The notes under the pieces: generated by a model
The model's database searches: none
The model's input: the letters and a program-made list of their open reading frames with translations, nothing else
Told to the model about the DNA's origin: nothing
Program-made: the position numbers and the translations under genes
DNA from: CF-113 sp035716135
GTDB taxonomy: Bacteria > Chloroflexota > Ktedonobacteria > Ktedonobacterales > Ktedonobacteraceae
Assembly (NCBI GenBank): GCA_035716135.1
Contig: DASTKD010000618.1
Span: forward strand, 1 to 41,638
Length of the DNA stretch: 41,638 bases
Direction: 5' to 3'
In this document: positions 30,379 through 39,547 of the stretch, piece by piece
Numbering within the stretch: the stretch's first letter is position 1
Layout of the letters: every line of letters starts with the position of its first letter

Positions 30379-31296
30379 ATGTCTGAAACGCAACTTTTCC
30401 CTGTGCCTGGTATGAGTGGCGACGAACGGGTGCGCGTGTTTCGCCGCGTCTTCGAAGCGACAGGCGACTACGAAGGTCTGGAAGTCGATGCTTATGTAAT
30501 TATTACCGAGCGGTATGTTGTAGTACTGGATACCATGCTTTGTCCGGCGGATGTGGCGGCCATGATGGGCTTTGTGGAGAGTGACCTGGCGGGGCGCGCC
30601 GTGTTATGTGTCGATAGTCATGCTGACTGGGATCACGCCTGGGGCAATGCCTACTTCACGGGCGAGCATAGCGCGCCTATCCTGGCCCACGACTATTGCC
30701 TGACACGGCTGCAATCACAAGAAGCGGCAGAAGACCTGGCGGAATTCCAGCAAAAATACGCCCTTTTTCGTGATGTGCGGCTGGTACCACCCACCATCAC
30801 ATTTGCTGAAAGTATGGTTATTCACGGTGGTGATTTGACCATTGAACTGAAGTCGGCTGCGGGGCATCATCCAGATCAGATTGTCGCCTGGATTCCAGAA
30901 TTGCGCCTGTTGCTGGCCTTTGACGCCGTGGAAAAACCTCTGCCGCTCATGGACGACCGGCTCTGTGTGCCAGATATGTCTACCACGCTAGAAAAACTAG
31001 TCGCCCTGCAACCTGAGCGCGTACTCTGCTCGCACGGAAAATCGACTAGCCCGCAACTGGTTGCTGCCAATCTTCATTATGTGCGCGAAATTGAACGCCG
31101 TTCGCGGCTGCTTTTGCGGAAACACCAGCCAACAGAGAGTGAGCTTGAACATGGTTCGGCGCTGATCGATTACCCGTTTGATGAAGTAATCGCGGGCGAC
31201 AACGATAAGGTTGATCGCACTTTCTATGAGCAGGGGCATGAAAACAATATTCGGGCTGTTCTGCACTGGCTCATGGAAGAGGAACATACTCGTTAA
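30379..31296 (+). CDS. metallo-beta-lactamase-fold hydrolase
   Basis: 305 residues. The metal-binding motif is SHADWDH (H-x-D-x-D-H type), with His in AAGHHPDQI, Asp in LLLAFDAVEK and His in VLCSHGK, in the order of the glyoxalase II/MBL fold. The family covers thioesterases, lactonases and nucleases; this subgroup (VVVLDTMLCPADVAAM) is common in environmental genomes with no defined substrate. It has no signal peptide. AGAGAAAG lies ahead of the ATG. It is co-oriented with the small anchored protein and probably in one transcript. Confidence 0.83.
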   Translation: MSETQLFPVPGMSGDERVRVFRRVFEATGDYEGLEVDAYVIITERYVVVLDTMLCPADVAAMMGFVESDLAGRAVLCVDSHADWDHAWGNAYFTGEHSAPILAHDYCLTRLQSQEAAEDLAEFQQKYALFRDVRLVPPTITFAESMVIHGGDLTIELKSAAGHHPDQIVAWIPELRLLLAFDAVEKPLPLMDDRLCVPDMSTTLEKLVALQPERVLCSHGKSTSPQLVAANLHYVREIERRSRLLLRKHQPTESELEHGSALIDYPFDEVIAGDNDKVDRTFYEQGHENNIRAVLHWLMEEEHTR

Positions 31297-31313
31297 ATAA
31301 TCGTCCCATGAGC

Positions 31314-32561
31314 CTATTCATTTTGTTGGCTTTTGTCACTTCTCTCCTCGCTGTTTACCGGGAGTTTATCCGTTTCACCGGTAGATGGTGTGTGTTCATG
31401 CGCATCTTCTGGCTCGATGGCGCTTTCCGGTCTGGGTGCCGCGCGAGATGATTTGCGACGCCGCATACTGAACCGGATCAGAAAGTAGAAGAGCGCTATT
31501 ACTAAGAGTAACGGGAGCAGGCGAGTAGGATCGAAGATGCTGCTTGTGCCGGGGTAGAGATAAATATTATTGCTGGCAACCAGCAGTTGATTGTAATTTG
31601 TCGTACCCATCGTCATCGCATACACCGGCTGATGGGTTGGCAGACCAGACGCAAACCCTCCCCAGTTTTCTCCGCTATCAAGGCTGCGCAATATTCCCAC
31701 AGTACTGGTTGCGATATAAACTGTCGTTACGGTGTGATAATCGACGAGGACATCATAAATGCTAATACGGGTAAGCGGAGCCTGGCTGGTTTGCCAGTGC
31801 GCCGCGGAGTCTTGCGAGAGATAGAATCCCTTATCTGTCCCCGCAAAGATCAATCCCTCCGCGCCACCATCAATGGATGCAGGCAATACCGTATAGACGT
31901 TGATAGCGGCAGGCAGCCCATTATTCAAAGCCTGCCAGCTCGCGCCGCCATCCGGCGAAAGATAAATACCCGCGTTCGTGGCGGCCCACAACTGGTGAGC
32001 TTCCGAGTCAAAGGCTAGCCCGTTAATGGCGAGGCTGGTGGGCAATCCGCTATTCATGGCTGCCCAGGTCGCGCCGCTATTCTGGCTGGCGAAGATACCA
32101 TGTTGGGCGCTTCCAACATAGATGCTTTGCGCCTTCTTGAGATCGAAGGCAATCGCGGTATAGCTGTCCTGTGGCAGACCGCCGACTTTTGCCCAACTTT
32201 TCGCGCCATCGGCGCTGACATAAACGCCCGCATCGCTTGCCGCAAACAACTTTTTACCGGGATCGTCGAAGACAAGCGCGTGAATAGTGGTGGCTGGCGG
32301 CAGCCCATGCTGTTGCTGCTTCCAGGTAATTCCGCCGTCGGAGCTAACAAAAACGCCATCTTGCGCGTCCCCGGCATAAATATTTTGCGGGTTATTCGGA
32401 TCGACCGCGATTGAGCGGATATGTTCATGCTGCAACATGGATGCCTGCCAGGTGGTCGAGGAGAAGATGCCAACAGTTGGCGCGCAGGCTGACAGGATGA
32501 GAAGCAGCGATGATAACAACCAGAGTCGGCGCGGAATGTTAGAGAGACGTGCTTTTTGCAT
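31314..32561 (-). CDS. YCF48/BNR-repeat lipoprotein with C-terminal transmembrane helix
   Basis: 415 residues. A lipoprotein signal peptide ends LILSAC (Cys26). Residues 45-330 hold about seven beta-propeller repeats with Asp-box-like ends (VFVSSDGGITWKQ, VYVSADGAKSWAK, IFASQNSGATWAA, IYLSPDGGASWQA, FYLSQDSAAHWQT, ILRSLDSGENWGG). A hydrophobic helix lies at about 343-362, followed by an Arg-rich and then acidic tail. The lipid anchor and the C-terminal helix together suggest a protein attached at both ends. Function unknown; related propellers help assemble photosystems or bind glycans. It is the last gene of the minus-strand run and begins 10 bp after the OCD-like gene. Confidence 0.8.
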   Translation of the reverse strand: MQKARLSNIPRRLWLLSSLLLILSACAPTVGIFSSTTWQASMLQHEHIRSIAVDPNNPQNIYAGDAQDGVFVSSDGGITWKQQQHGLPPATTIHALVFDDPGKKLFAASDAGVYVSADGAKSWAKVGGLPQDSYTAIAFDLKKAQSIYVGSAQHGIFASQNSGATWAAMNSGLPTSLAINGLAFDSEAHQLWAATNAGIYLSPDGGASWQALNNGLPAAINVYTVLPASIDGGAEGLIFAGTDKGFYLSQDSAAHWQTSQAPLTRISIYDVLVDYHTVTTVYIATSTVGILRSLDSGENWGGFASGLPTHQPVYAMTMGTTNYNQLLVASNNIYLYPGTSSIFDPTRLLPLLLVIALFYFLIRFSMRRRKSSRAAPRPESAIEPEDAHEHTPSTGETDKLPVNSEERSDKSQQNE

Positions 32562-32571
32562 GATGCATATC

Positions 32572-33531
32572 CTACGATAAGAGATTCAATTCTGTACCTA
32601 GACCGCGTTCGCGTGCCAGCCGGTATACCAGGCTGGCAGTAGCGATGTCTTCAAGCGCAATGCCAACCCCTTTGTAGAGAGTGATCTCCCCGGCTGATTG
32701 GCGTTGGGGAATATTTCCCTCTATCAGATCTGAGAGTTCATGCACATCGTTCCAGTCGAACAACCCCTCGTCTGCCGGTATAATGAGATCTCCGGCTTCC
32801 ATTCTGGCCTGCTCGCACGAATCGGTGACGATGCGATCGCAGCGTTGCAGGGTTGCCAGGTCGAGTTCGCGGCGGCTGGCCCAGTTGGAGCCGATGGCAT
32901 TAATATGACAGCCCGCTTTTAACCAGTCACCGGGGAAAACGGGTGTTGACGACGATGTAGCGGTAATCACAATATCAGCTTCCTCGACAGCCTCGCGCGG
33001 ACTGGCTACAGGTCGTACCGGAATTTTCAGGCCATGCGACATCCTTTCGCAGAACTTCTCGCATTCAGGCAAGCGACGACTGTAGACGTTTACCATAGAA
33101 ATATGGCGCACCGCACAAATCCCCAGCAGTTGCAACATAGCCTGCTGCCCCGCTCCCATCAGACCGACGACCGCTGATTCTGGACGCGCCAGGTAGTTGG
33201 TGGCGATGGCGCTGGTCGCGCCTGTACGCATACTCCCCAGCCACTCTGCCTCAATAACGGAGAGTAGATGACCGTTGTGTGTGCTAAAGAGCATGACCAC
33301 AAAGCGCATACCGGAGCGAAAGACCGTATAGGTTTTATAGCCCATTACCCCCATCGGAGGAATCGACGCCGCCAGTAGATGCATCACGCCCTGTTCCTCA
33401 AGCATACGGATACGCGGGCGATTGGTAGCCTGATCTTGAGCCAGCGCGACGAAAGCCTCTTCGACTGCCCTGATCGTATCGGTTATGGTCAATACGGCGT
33501 GCACATCTTCTTCACGTAATAATAATGCCAT
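32572..33531 (-). CDS. ornithine cyclodeaminase/mu-crystallin family protein
   Basis: 319 residues. The NAD-binding Rossmann motif is VVGLMGAGQQAMLQLL (about residues 120-135). The substrate domain has YKTYTVF, GSMRTGATSAIAT (with the conserved Arg-Thr-Gly-Ala) and DSCEQARMEAGDL. The family includes ornithine cyclodeaminase, alanine dehydrogenase and ketimine reductases; the exact substrate cannot be read off. It lies in a run of genes for amino-acid-acting PLP enzymes. The start has AGAAGAAAA ahead, a weak Shine-Dalgarno. Confidence 0.88.
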   Translation of the reverse strand: MALLLREEDVHAVLTITDTIRAVEEAFVALAQDQATNRPRIRMLEEQGVMHLLAASIPPMGVMGYKTYTVFRSGMRFVVMLFSTHNGHLLSVIEAEWLGSMRTGATSAIATNYLARPESAVVGLMGAGQQAMLQLLGICAVRHISMVNVYSRRLPECEKFCERMSHGLKIPVRPVASPREAVEEADIVITATSSSTPVFPGDWLKAGCHINAIGSNWASRRELDLATLQRCDRIVTDSCEQARMEAGDLIIPADEGLFDWNDVHELSDLIEGNIPQRQSAGEITLYKGVGIALEDIATASLVYRLARERGLGTELNLLS

Positions 33532-33565
33532 CGCTTTTCTTCTCTACACGCTTACTTTACCCGGC

Positions 33566-33952
33566 CTATTTTGCGCGTCGTATGACACGATTAATATAGA
33601 TCGCGGTTTCTTCTATCACATATCCCTTTGGCGGTTTGATAGTTCTGGCCTGTTGTTGCGCGAAAGCATCCTTTAATCCTATGATTGTCTGAGGTGTCAA
33701 AGCCTTCGAGGTGGAGCGAACCGGCTTTTCCAGACGTGCCAGCAGGTTGCGCCGCAATAATTCCAGGCCAAAGCCGACCGCCAGCGCGCCTACTCCTGCT
33801 GCCAGGCGTGGCAATTGCGGGTGTTGCGCGATGGTGGGAAGATTGGATGTAAACGGCACCAGGCTGGTAGATGGAATAGATAGATCGGCTCCACAACGGC
33901 GACAAAAATCATCTTCTGGTGAGCAATTTGCCCGGCATTCGGGACAGAGCAT
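33566..33952 (-). CDS. zinc-ribbon protein with a hydrophobic stretch
   Basis: 128 residues. Cys3, Cys6, Cys17 and Cys20 (CPEC and CRRC) form a rubredoxin-like zinc ribbon. Residues 50-67 (LAAGVGALAVGFGLELL) are hydrophobic and may be a short membrane segment. The rest is basic. No function is known. GAAAGGAAGG precedes the ATG. It is embedded between the class V aminotransferase and OCD genes. Confidence 0.72.
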   Translation of the reverse strand: MLCPECRANCSPEDDFCRRCGADLSIPSTSLVPFTSNLPTIAQHPQLPRLAAGVGALAVGFGLELLRRNLLARLEKPVRSTSKALTPQTIIGLKDAFAQQQARTIKPPKGYVIEETAIYINRVIRRAK

Positions 33953-33979
33953 AAAATCCTTCCTTTCGATGGTAACTCC

Positions 33980-35176
33980 TCATTTTCTGCTTGCGAGTAT
34001 TTCCGAGATGGCATCGATGATAATAGCATTTTCTTCGATGGTATTGTAAAAATAGGGTGAGACGCGCAGTAGACCGGGGCGATAGTCGGTGACGATGTTG
34101 CGAGCCACCAGCCCTTTAACGATCTCATTGGGGCGTTCGAGTTCGAGCATGACGATGGAACTGCGGCGTTCTGGCTCCTGGGGCGCGTGAACCGTCCAGC
34201 CTTTTTCGCGCGCCCGTGCGATCAGGTCGTTGGTCAGGTAGCGCGTGCGCTCGCAGATACGCTCCACGCTGATCTCTTGAATAATGTCCATCCCACCATT
34301 AGCCGTGTAAATGGTTGGCACAGCAGGCGTACCCATCTCGATCCTGGCGGCATCGTCGCGGAACTCAAACTCGCGCGTCTTGAACTGAAATTGCTCGCGG
34401 TGTCCGAACCAACCGCTTGTGGTTGGCAGCAGGTGTGGTATCAGTCCTTCGCGGATGTAGACCAGCGCCAGCCCGGGGCCGCCCATCAGCCATTTCAGCG
34501 TGCCTGTCACCAGAAAATCGATGTCCATCGCTACTACATCGATGGGAATCTGGCCCGTTCCCTGGTAATCGTCGATCAGCACATACGCGCCATGCTTATG
34601 CGCGATATCGGCAACCGCGCGCACATCCTGAATATAACCACTGGTGAAGAAGACACGCGAAGTAGCCACCAGCGCTGTTTTGTCATCCACCTTGTCCTCG
34701 AAGAGTTCCGGCGGCGTATAGATGCGATCAGGACTGGTGACAAACTGGCATTCGACTCCCAGCCGCGCTTTGACCAGCCACTGGTAGGCCAATGTGGGGA
34801 AATCCATATCAGAGAGAACGACTTTGTTGCGCTTGCTGTAATCCAGCGCGGTAGCAATAGAACTGAGGGCGCTCGAAACATTTGGAGCAATGGCGACTTC
34901 GTGGAGTTGCGCCCCAATAAGCGAGGCGAACTTCTCGCGGGCTTTAGCGATCTCTCCCAGCCAGATTTCATACCAGGCGTGCGCGCCCCATTCGTTCCAC
35001 ATCTCCATAAACGTTGCCAGTCCCTGCATCGAGCGCGTAGAGAGAGCGCCCAACGAGCAGCTATTCAAATAGGTTTTGCGCTGCAAAATGGGAAACTCCG
35101 CCCGGTATTCGACAAGCTCCGGGTGTTCGATGGCGTTGGGAGCCGGGAAATGCTTCCGCGAATCGCTGGTGGTCAT
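33980..35176 (-). CDS. class V aminotransferase-fold PLP enzyme
   Basis: 398 residues. The PLP-binding Lys228 lies in VTGTLKWLMGGPG and the conserved Asp in YVLIDDYQGTGQ. The N-terminal KTYLNSCSLGALSTRS and PAVPTIYTANGGM are typical of the isopenicillin-N-epimerase/cysteine-desulfurase-like branch of class V. No active-site Cys loop like that of NifS is seen, so it is more likely a racemase-like, lyase or kynureninase-like enzyme. The true reaction is unknown. The cysteine desulfurase gene lies 73 bp upstream. Confidence 0.87.
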   Translation of the reverse strand: MTTSDSRKHFPAPNAIEHPELVEYRAEFPILQRKTYLNSCSLGALSTRSMQGLATFMEMWNEWGAHAWYEIWLGEIAKAREKFASLIGAQLHEVAIAPNVSSALSSIATALDYSKRNKVVLSDMDFPTLAYQWLVKARLGVECQFVTSPDRIYTPPELFEDKVDDKTALVATSRVFFTSGYIQDVRAVADIAHKHGAYVLIDDYQGTGQIPIDVVAMDIDFLVTGTLKWLMGGPGLALVYIREGLIPHLLPTTSGWFGHREQFQFKTREFEFRDDAARIEMGTPAVPTIYTANGGMDIIQEISVERICERTRYLTNDLIARAREKGWTVHAPQEPERRSSIVMLELERPNEIVKGLVARNIVTDYRPGLLRVSPYFYNTIEENAIIIDAISEILASRK

Positions 35177-35249
35177 GGCAAACGTGCTCCTTTATAACCT
35201 CTGTTTGTAATTAAACCAGTCGCCGTTGCGAATCTTCGTACTCTCTATT

Positions 35250-36419
35250 TTACTGCTTATGGGAAAGAGCGTCTACACTTCTGGAAAGCAATCTCGCGGC
35301 TCGCTCGACTTCCTCCTCGGTTGACCAGCGACCGAGCGTGAGCCGCAGCGCTTCTAATGCTGCTTCGCGCCTGTAGCCCATCGCCATCAGTACCGGCGAG
35401 GGGTCGGTGTTCCCTTCGTGGCAGGCCGAACCGGTGGAACTGGCGATCTGCGGTGTGGCCGCCAGCACCTCTTCGCCAATTACTCCTGCGACACTTATAT
35501 TAAGCGTGTTGGGGAGACGCTGGTCTGGATGCCCGTTCAGATGTATACGACCGGGCAACTCCTGCTCAAGACGGCTCTGCAAGCGATCTCGCAAGTCGCG
35601 CAGACGCGGCAGGCTTTGCGGCAGTTGCGTATATGCTAGCTGACAGGCCGTTCCTAACGCCACCATATAGGCCACGTTCTCCGTACCTGCTCGACGCCCG
35701 GACTCCTGACCGCCGCCATAGATGATCGGTTCAAGTTGCAGCCCGCGCCGCACATACAACGCGCCGATGCCTTTAGGCGCGTAGAGTTTGTGTCCCGCTA
35801 TGGTCAACAGGTCAACGCCCAGTTCGCTTACAAGCGTGGGGATTTTGCCCACTGACTGCGCCGCGTCGCTATGCAATAGCGCTCCATGCCTGTGCGCAAT
35901 CCGCGCGATTTCTTGGAGTGGCTGTAACGTCCCGGTCTCATTATTCGCGTGCATTATGCTAATTAATACGGTCGAATCCCCTGTCGCTGCTTCAACGTCG
36001 TCGGGATTGACGCGCCCGTAGGCATCTACTGGAAGATAAGTCACGCGGAAACCGTGCAAACGTTCAAGCGCGCGGCAGGTGTTCAACACGGCGGGATGTT
36101 CCGTGACCTGCGTGATGATATGGTTGCCCCGCGCTTTTCTCGCCAGCGCGATACCGCGAATCGCCAGGTTATCGCTTTCCGAGCCGCCTCCTGTAAAGAT
36201 GATTTCGTCCGGCTGGCAACCGAGTAAGTTTGCAACCTGTAATCTCGCCTGGTCAACTGCGCCATGAGCCGTATGCCCGTAGCGATGCGAACTGGACGGG
36301 TTGCCGAACTGCGCAGAGAGGTAGGGCAACATGGCCTCGACAACTGCCGGGTCAACCGGCGTCGTGGCGTTGTAGTCGAGATAAATTGGGCCATCTTTCA
36401 GGCCAGGATGTGTGTTCAT
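35250..36419 (-). CDS. cysteine desulfurase (NifS/IscS family)
   Basis: 389 residues. It removes sulfur from cysteine as a persulfide for Fe-S clusters or other cofactors. YLDYNATTPVDPAV is the family start. His108 (TEHPA), Asp184 (HSDAAQS), PLP-Lys211 (IAGHKLYAPKG) and the active Cys333 (SSTGSACHEG) are present. The short Cys loop is of the NifS/group I type. The ATGA overlap with the upstream decarboxylase gene (36416-36419) shows tight coupling. No iscU, sufB or other Fe-S genes are nearby, so the sulfur destination is open; Mo-cofactor sulfuration for the CO dehydrogenase is one option. Confidence 0.93.
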   Translation of the reverse strand: MNTHPGLKDGPIYLDYNATTPVDPAVVEAMLPYLSAQFGNPSSSHRYGHTAHGAVDQARLQVANLLGCQPDEIIFTGGGSESDNLAIRGIALARKARGNHIITQVTEHPAVLNTCRALERLHGFRVTYLPVDAYGRVNPDDVEAATGDSTVLISIMHANNETGTLQPLQEIARIAHRHGALLHSDAAQSVGKIPTLVSELGVDLLTIAGHKLYAPKGIGALYVRRGLQLEPIIYGGGQESGRRAGTENVAYMVALGTACQLAYTQLPQSLPRLRDLRDRLQSRLEQELPGRIHLNGHPDQRLPNTLNISVAGVIGEEVLAATPQIASSTGSACHEGNTDPSPVLMAMGYRREAALEALRLTLGRWSTEEEVERAARLLSRSVDALSHKQ

Positions 36420-37906
36420 ATGTTCGCTTCCTGTGTAAGCAGCGTTTGCAAATCATCCCACAACGCGCTCAAATGTTGTTCTGTGGTACGCATATTACCA
36501 ATCGCAACGCGCATGGTAAATTGACCATGCAGCTTTGTATGCGACAGGAAGAAACGACCAGCCTCGTTGATGTTACTCATGATGCGCTCGTTCAAGGCTT
36601 CCAGTTTCTGCTCATCGTCTATTCCCTGCGGATGGGCGCGAAAGCATACGGTGCTGAACGGGGCGGGAGCCATACGTTCAAAATCGGGCGATTCGTCTAC
36701 CCGCCGCGCGAAAAGTTGCGCCAGCCGGATGTGTTCATGGATACGCGCCGCCAGTCCCTCTTGCCCGAAATAACGCAGGATCATCCATAGTTTGAGCGAG
36801 CGGAAACGACGGCCCAGCGAGGTGCCGTAGTCCATCAGATTAGGCACTTTGTCCCCGCCGCTCTCGCTGTTGCGCAGGTATTCCGGCACCAGGCTGAAAG
36901 CGGCCTTCACCACATCCGGTTTGCGCGTGTAGAAGACGCTGCAATCCATAGGGGTAAAGAGCCATTTATGCGGGTTGACGATGATGCTATCAGCGCGTTC
37001 ACAGCCTGTCAGCACCCATTGCATGGCCGGGTCTACAGCGGCAGAGCCGCCATACGCGCCGTCAACGTGCAACCACAGGCCGTAGCGTTCGCAAATATCA
37101 GCAATTTGTGGCACGGGGTCGATGCTGGTCGTTGAGGTCGTGCCAACGGTGGCGACGACCGCGAATGGTTGCCAGCCCTCTGCTCTATCTTCCTGAATGG
37201 CCTTTTCCAGTTGTGCCACATCCATACAGAACTCATCGTCAATACCAATCTTGCGCAGACCAGCCTGTCCGATGCCTAGCACGATCCCTGCCTTCTCAAC
37301 CGAGGAATGTGCCTCCTGCGAGGCATAATAGCGCAGGCGTGGCATATCCTGCCGACCAGCCATGCCGTTCTGGCGAATGTGCAAAGGTAGGACTTCGCGC
37401 GCGGCTGCCAGGGCATACAACACACCTGACGATGCTGTATCGTTTATGATGCCAAAGAGCGGATTGGGCAATCCAAGCATCTGGCGCAGCCAGTCGAGTG
37501 TGACCTGTTCTAGCTCGGTAGCAGCAGGTGAGGTACGCCACAACATGGCATTGACATTGAGCGCGCCTGTCAGCATCTCGCCCAGGATACCAGGGCCGGA
37601 AGCAGTGTTGGCAAAATAGGCGAGAAAGCCCGGCACGTTCCAGTGCGTGATACCCGGCATAATGACACGCTCAAAATCTTCCAGAATACTGCCCATCGAT
37701 TCAGGCTGCGCGGGCGCTTGCGCTGGCAGCGCTCGCCGAATATCGCCCGGCGCAGTTTGGGCGAGTACAGGGTACGACTCCACGTTGGTGAGATAATCAG
37801 CAATCCAATCGACAACTTCGTGGGCATAGGCGCGAAATACTTCCGGCTCCATATCATCGATGGATGCTGGTTGCTGCGCTTTATCAAGGGAGTGACGTTC
37901 TTGCAT
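36416..37906 (-). CDS. PLP-dependent group II decarboxylase (aromatic-L-amino-acid decarboxylase-like)
   Basis: 496 residues. The PLP-binding Lys314 lies in VNPHKWLF, the ring-stacking His200 in EAHSSVEKA and Asp282 in LHVDGAYGG. The N-terminal FRAYAHEVVDWIADYL and GITHWNVPGFLAYFANTAS are typical of aromatic amino acid decarboxylases (Trp/Tyr/Phe/DOPA to amines). The substrate cannot be fixed from sequence by eye; glutamate decarboxylase is less likely. GAGG lies 8 bases ahead of the ATG. It is the first gene of the minus-strand PLP-enzyme run, and the TetR gene lies 118 bp upstream in the same direction. Confidence 0.91.
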   Translation of the reverse strand: MQERHSLDKAQQPASIDDMEPEVFRAYAHEVVDWIADYLTNVESYPVLAQTAPGDIRRALPAQAPAQPESMGSILEDFERVIMPGITHWNVPGFLAYFANTASGPGILGEMLTGALNVNAMLWRTSPAATELEQVTLDWLRQMLGLPNPLFGIINDTASSGVLYALAAAREVLPLHIRQNGMAGRQDMPRLRYYASQEAHSSVEKAGIVLGIGQAGLRKIGIDDEFCMDVAQLEKAIQEDRAEGWQPFAVVATVGTTSTTSIDPVPQIADICERYGLWLHVDGAYGGSAAVDPAMQWVLTGCERADSIIVNPHKWLFTPMDCSVFYTRKPDVVKAAFSLVPEYLRNSESGGDKVPNLMDYGTSLGRRFRSLKLWMILRYFGQEGLAARIHEHIRLAQLFARRVDESPDFERMAPAPFSTVCFRAHPQGIDDEQKLEALNERIMSNINEAGRFFLSHTKLHGQFTMRVAIGNMRTTEQHLSALWDDLQTLLTQEANI

Positions 37907-38024
37907 TCGACTGTCCTCTTTTGTGGTTCAGGCTTTCCTAAATTATCAGGTAAAGACAGTATCGCATAACAAGATGGGAGGGGCAAGCAAGCGTAATTAA
38001 AGGAAGCCACGCCACTTTAGTGTA

Positions 38025-38690
38025 TCAATGATCTAACGCTTCCTCAATCTGCTCTGGCGTGATCGGGCGCGCCTCGAACAGTGACGCAGGTAGGCCGTGA
38101 GCTAGCAAACGTATCACTTGCTCGGCCATTGCATCGGGGGCGGGTTCGTCGTGTTCAAACCACCAGATCAGCCCTTGCAACAGTATCCCCATAATGAGTT
38201 GCGCCTGCAACGCGATGTCTTCCTCGCTGATCGGGAGGACGCCGCGTACTCGCGCATCTTCCAGCAGGCGCGTCAAGCCGAGCGAGATCATCTGCCGGGC
38301 ACGGAATCTGTGCGCCAGCAGTTCGCTGCTCGTGAGCATAAGGCGGAATATATCCCGATCTTCATAAGCGTGGCAATAGAGGGTGTGAATGAGTATGGCG
38401 AGCGAAATTTCCCCCTGCTGGCGAATCTCACTGAGAACACGCTGGCGGATATGCATGTGCTGCTCTTCGATCAAGGTATTGAAGATAGCGTCTTTATCGT
38501 GGAAGTGCAGGTAAAACGTGCCTACTCCGACATCCGCCTCGCCTGTAATATCCGCGATGCTCGCTTCGTGATAGCCGCGTTCAGCAAACACTTTGCGCGC
38601 TGCCGCCAGCAGGTCCGAACGTGTGCGCGCGCGTCTCCTGGCTCCCCGCGATTCTTTCGTATGCATTGTTTCGTCTGCCAGGTCTTTCAT
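38025..38690 (-). CDS. TetR-family transcriptional regulator
   Basis: 221 residues. The N-terminal helix-turn-helix (about 20-65) reads TRSDLLAAARKVFAERGYHE, then SIADITGEADVGVGTFYLHF. The C-terminal ligand domain is all-helical and gives no ligand clue. I chose the ATG at 38690 because AAGGAG is 6 bases ahead; a GTG at 38696 overlaps that site. It follows the methyltransferase gene by 26 bp and precedes the decarboxylase gene by 118 bp, so either may be its target. The operator-like repeats at 4059-4112 have a form that a TetR dimer could bind, but no link is shown. Confidence 0.9.
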   Translation of the reverse strand: MKDLADETMHTKESRGARRRARTRSDLLAAARKVFAERGYHEASIADITGEADVGVGTFYLHFHDKDAIFNTLIEEQHMHIRQRVLSEIRQQGEISLAILIHTLYCHAYEDRDIFRLMLTSSELLAHRFRARQMISLGLTRLLEDARVRGVLPISEEDIALQAQLIMGILLQGLIWWFEHDEPAPDAMAEQVIRLLAHGLPASLFEARPITPEQIEEALDH

Positions 38691-38716
38691 CGGCACTCCT
38701 TAATAGATCAAACTAC

Positions 38717-39472
38717 TCATTGCTCTGCCACAATCAAGAAACGGTCCATGTGAAAATCAATGTACCCCTGTTGCTCGATGGAGTTGTGTATTTCTATCAG
38801 TTTATCAAAATAGCTTTCGACCGAGAAATCGGGTATTTGCCAGGGGATGGCTTTGAGATAATAGACAATGGCCCCAACATCGAAAAAGCGCATAATGGGG
38901 TGATCTTCTTTTTGCTCGATGATGTGCCAGCCTGCATCTTGTAGTTGCCTGACTGCATAGTCTAGCGTCCAGTTTGTAAACTGGTACTCATCTGCTCCCA
39001 TGAGAGCATTGAGATCGTTTTCGTTGGCGCTGCCGACCTGCTGCGTAATAAACTGACCTTCCGATTTGAGGACACGCATTACTTCAAGCGGATCGTAATA
39101 TTCATGGCGGTTGATGACAAGGTCAAACTGATTATCTTCAAAAGGAAGTTTTCCATCCTCGCCAACTTCGTAAACCTGTACTCCCAGCGGCTCGAGTCGT
39201 TGGCGAGCAACCGGAACGTTGGGCGCATAACCTTCTGTGGCACAGGTGAGCATAGGCAGTGGTTGCAACCGGGAGAGAAATTCGCCGCCGCCTGTCCCCA
39301 TGTCCAGCAGGGATTGCGCCCGGCGCAGAGGCATGAGCAACTTGCTGGCATAGCTCCAGGAGAGCGGAGCTTCGGCCATGCGATCTGTCGCTGAAATATG
39401 CGAGAAGTCCCAGCCTGAGAACGGGTGGCTGGCGTCGGCTATAAGCAAGTCGAAAAGTTCTGAATTTTGCAT
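38717..39472 (-). CDS. class I SAM-dependent methyltransferase
   Basis: 251 residues. Motif I is SLLDMGTGGGEFLSRL (about 54-69), followed by CATEGYAPNVPVARQRL and the motif-IV region FDLVINRHEYYDP. It resembles stand-alone small-molecule methyltransferases; the substrate is unknown. It is in one run with TetR. The glutaredoxin terminator lies in its upstream region. Confidence 0.85.
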   Translation of the reverse strand: MQNSELFDLLIADASHPFSGWDFSHISATDRMAEAPLSWSYASKLLMPLRRAQSLLDMGTGGGEFLSRLQPLPMLTCATEGYAPNVPVARQRLEPLGVQVYEVGEDGKLPFEDNQFDLVINRHEYYDPLEVMRVLKSEGQFITQQVGSANENDLNALMGADEYQFTNWTLDYAVRQLQDAGWHIIEQKEDHPIMRFFDVGAIVYYLKAIPWQIPDFSVESYFDKLIEIHNSIEQQGYIDFHMDRFLIVAEQ

Positions 39473-39498
39473 TCCAGTTCCTTATTCAACATCGTTGA

Positions 39499-39532
39499 AA
39501 ATAAAAAAGAGACGGCCATATTGGTCGTCTCT
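39499..39532 (-). terminator. intrinsic terminator of the glutaredoxin-like gene
   Basis: On the minus strand AGAGACGACCA (39532-39522) pairs with TGGCCGTCTCT (39518-39508) with one G-T pair and a 3-base loop, followed by TTTTTTATTT. Strong rho-independent form. Confidence 0.88.
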
Positions 39533-39547
39533 CATTATACACGAAAT

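Noticed and set aside
34187..35197. 336-codon plus-strand frame opposite the class V aminotransferase gene
   Set aside because: It is a shadow of the conserved PLP enzyme and has no recognisable motifs.
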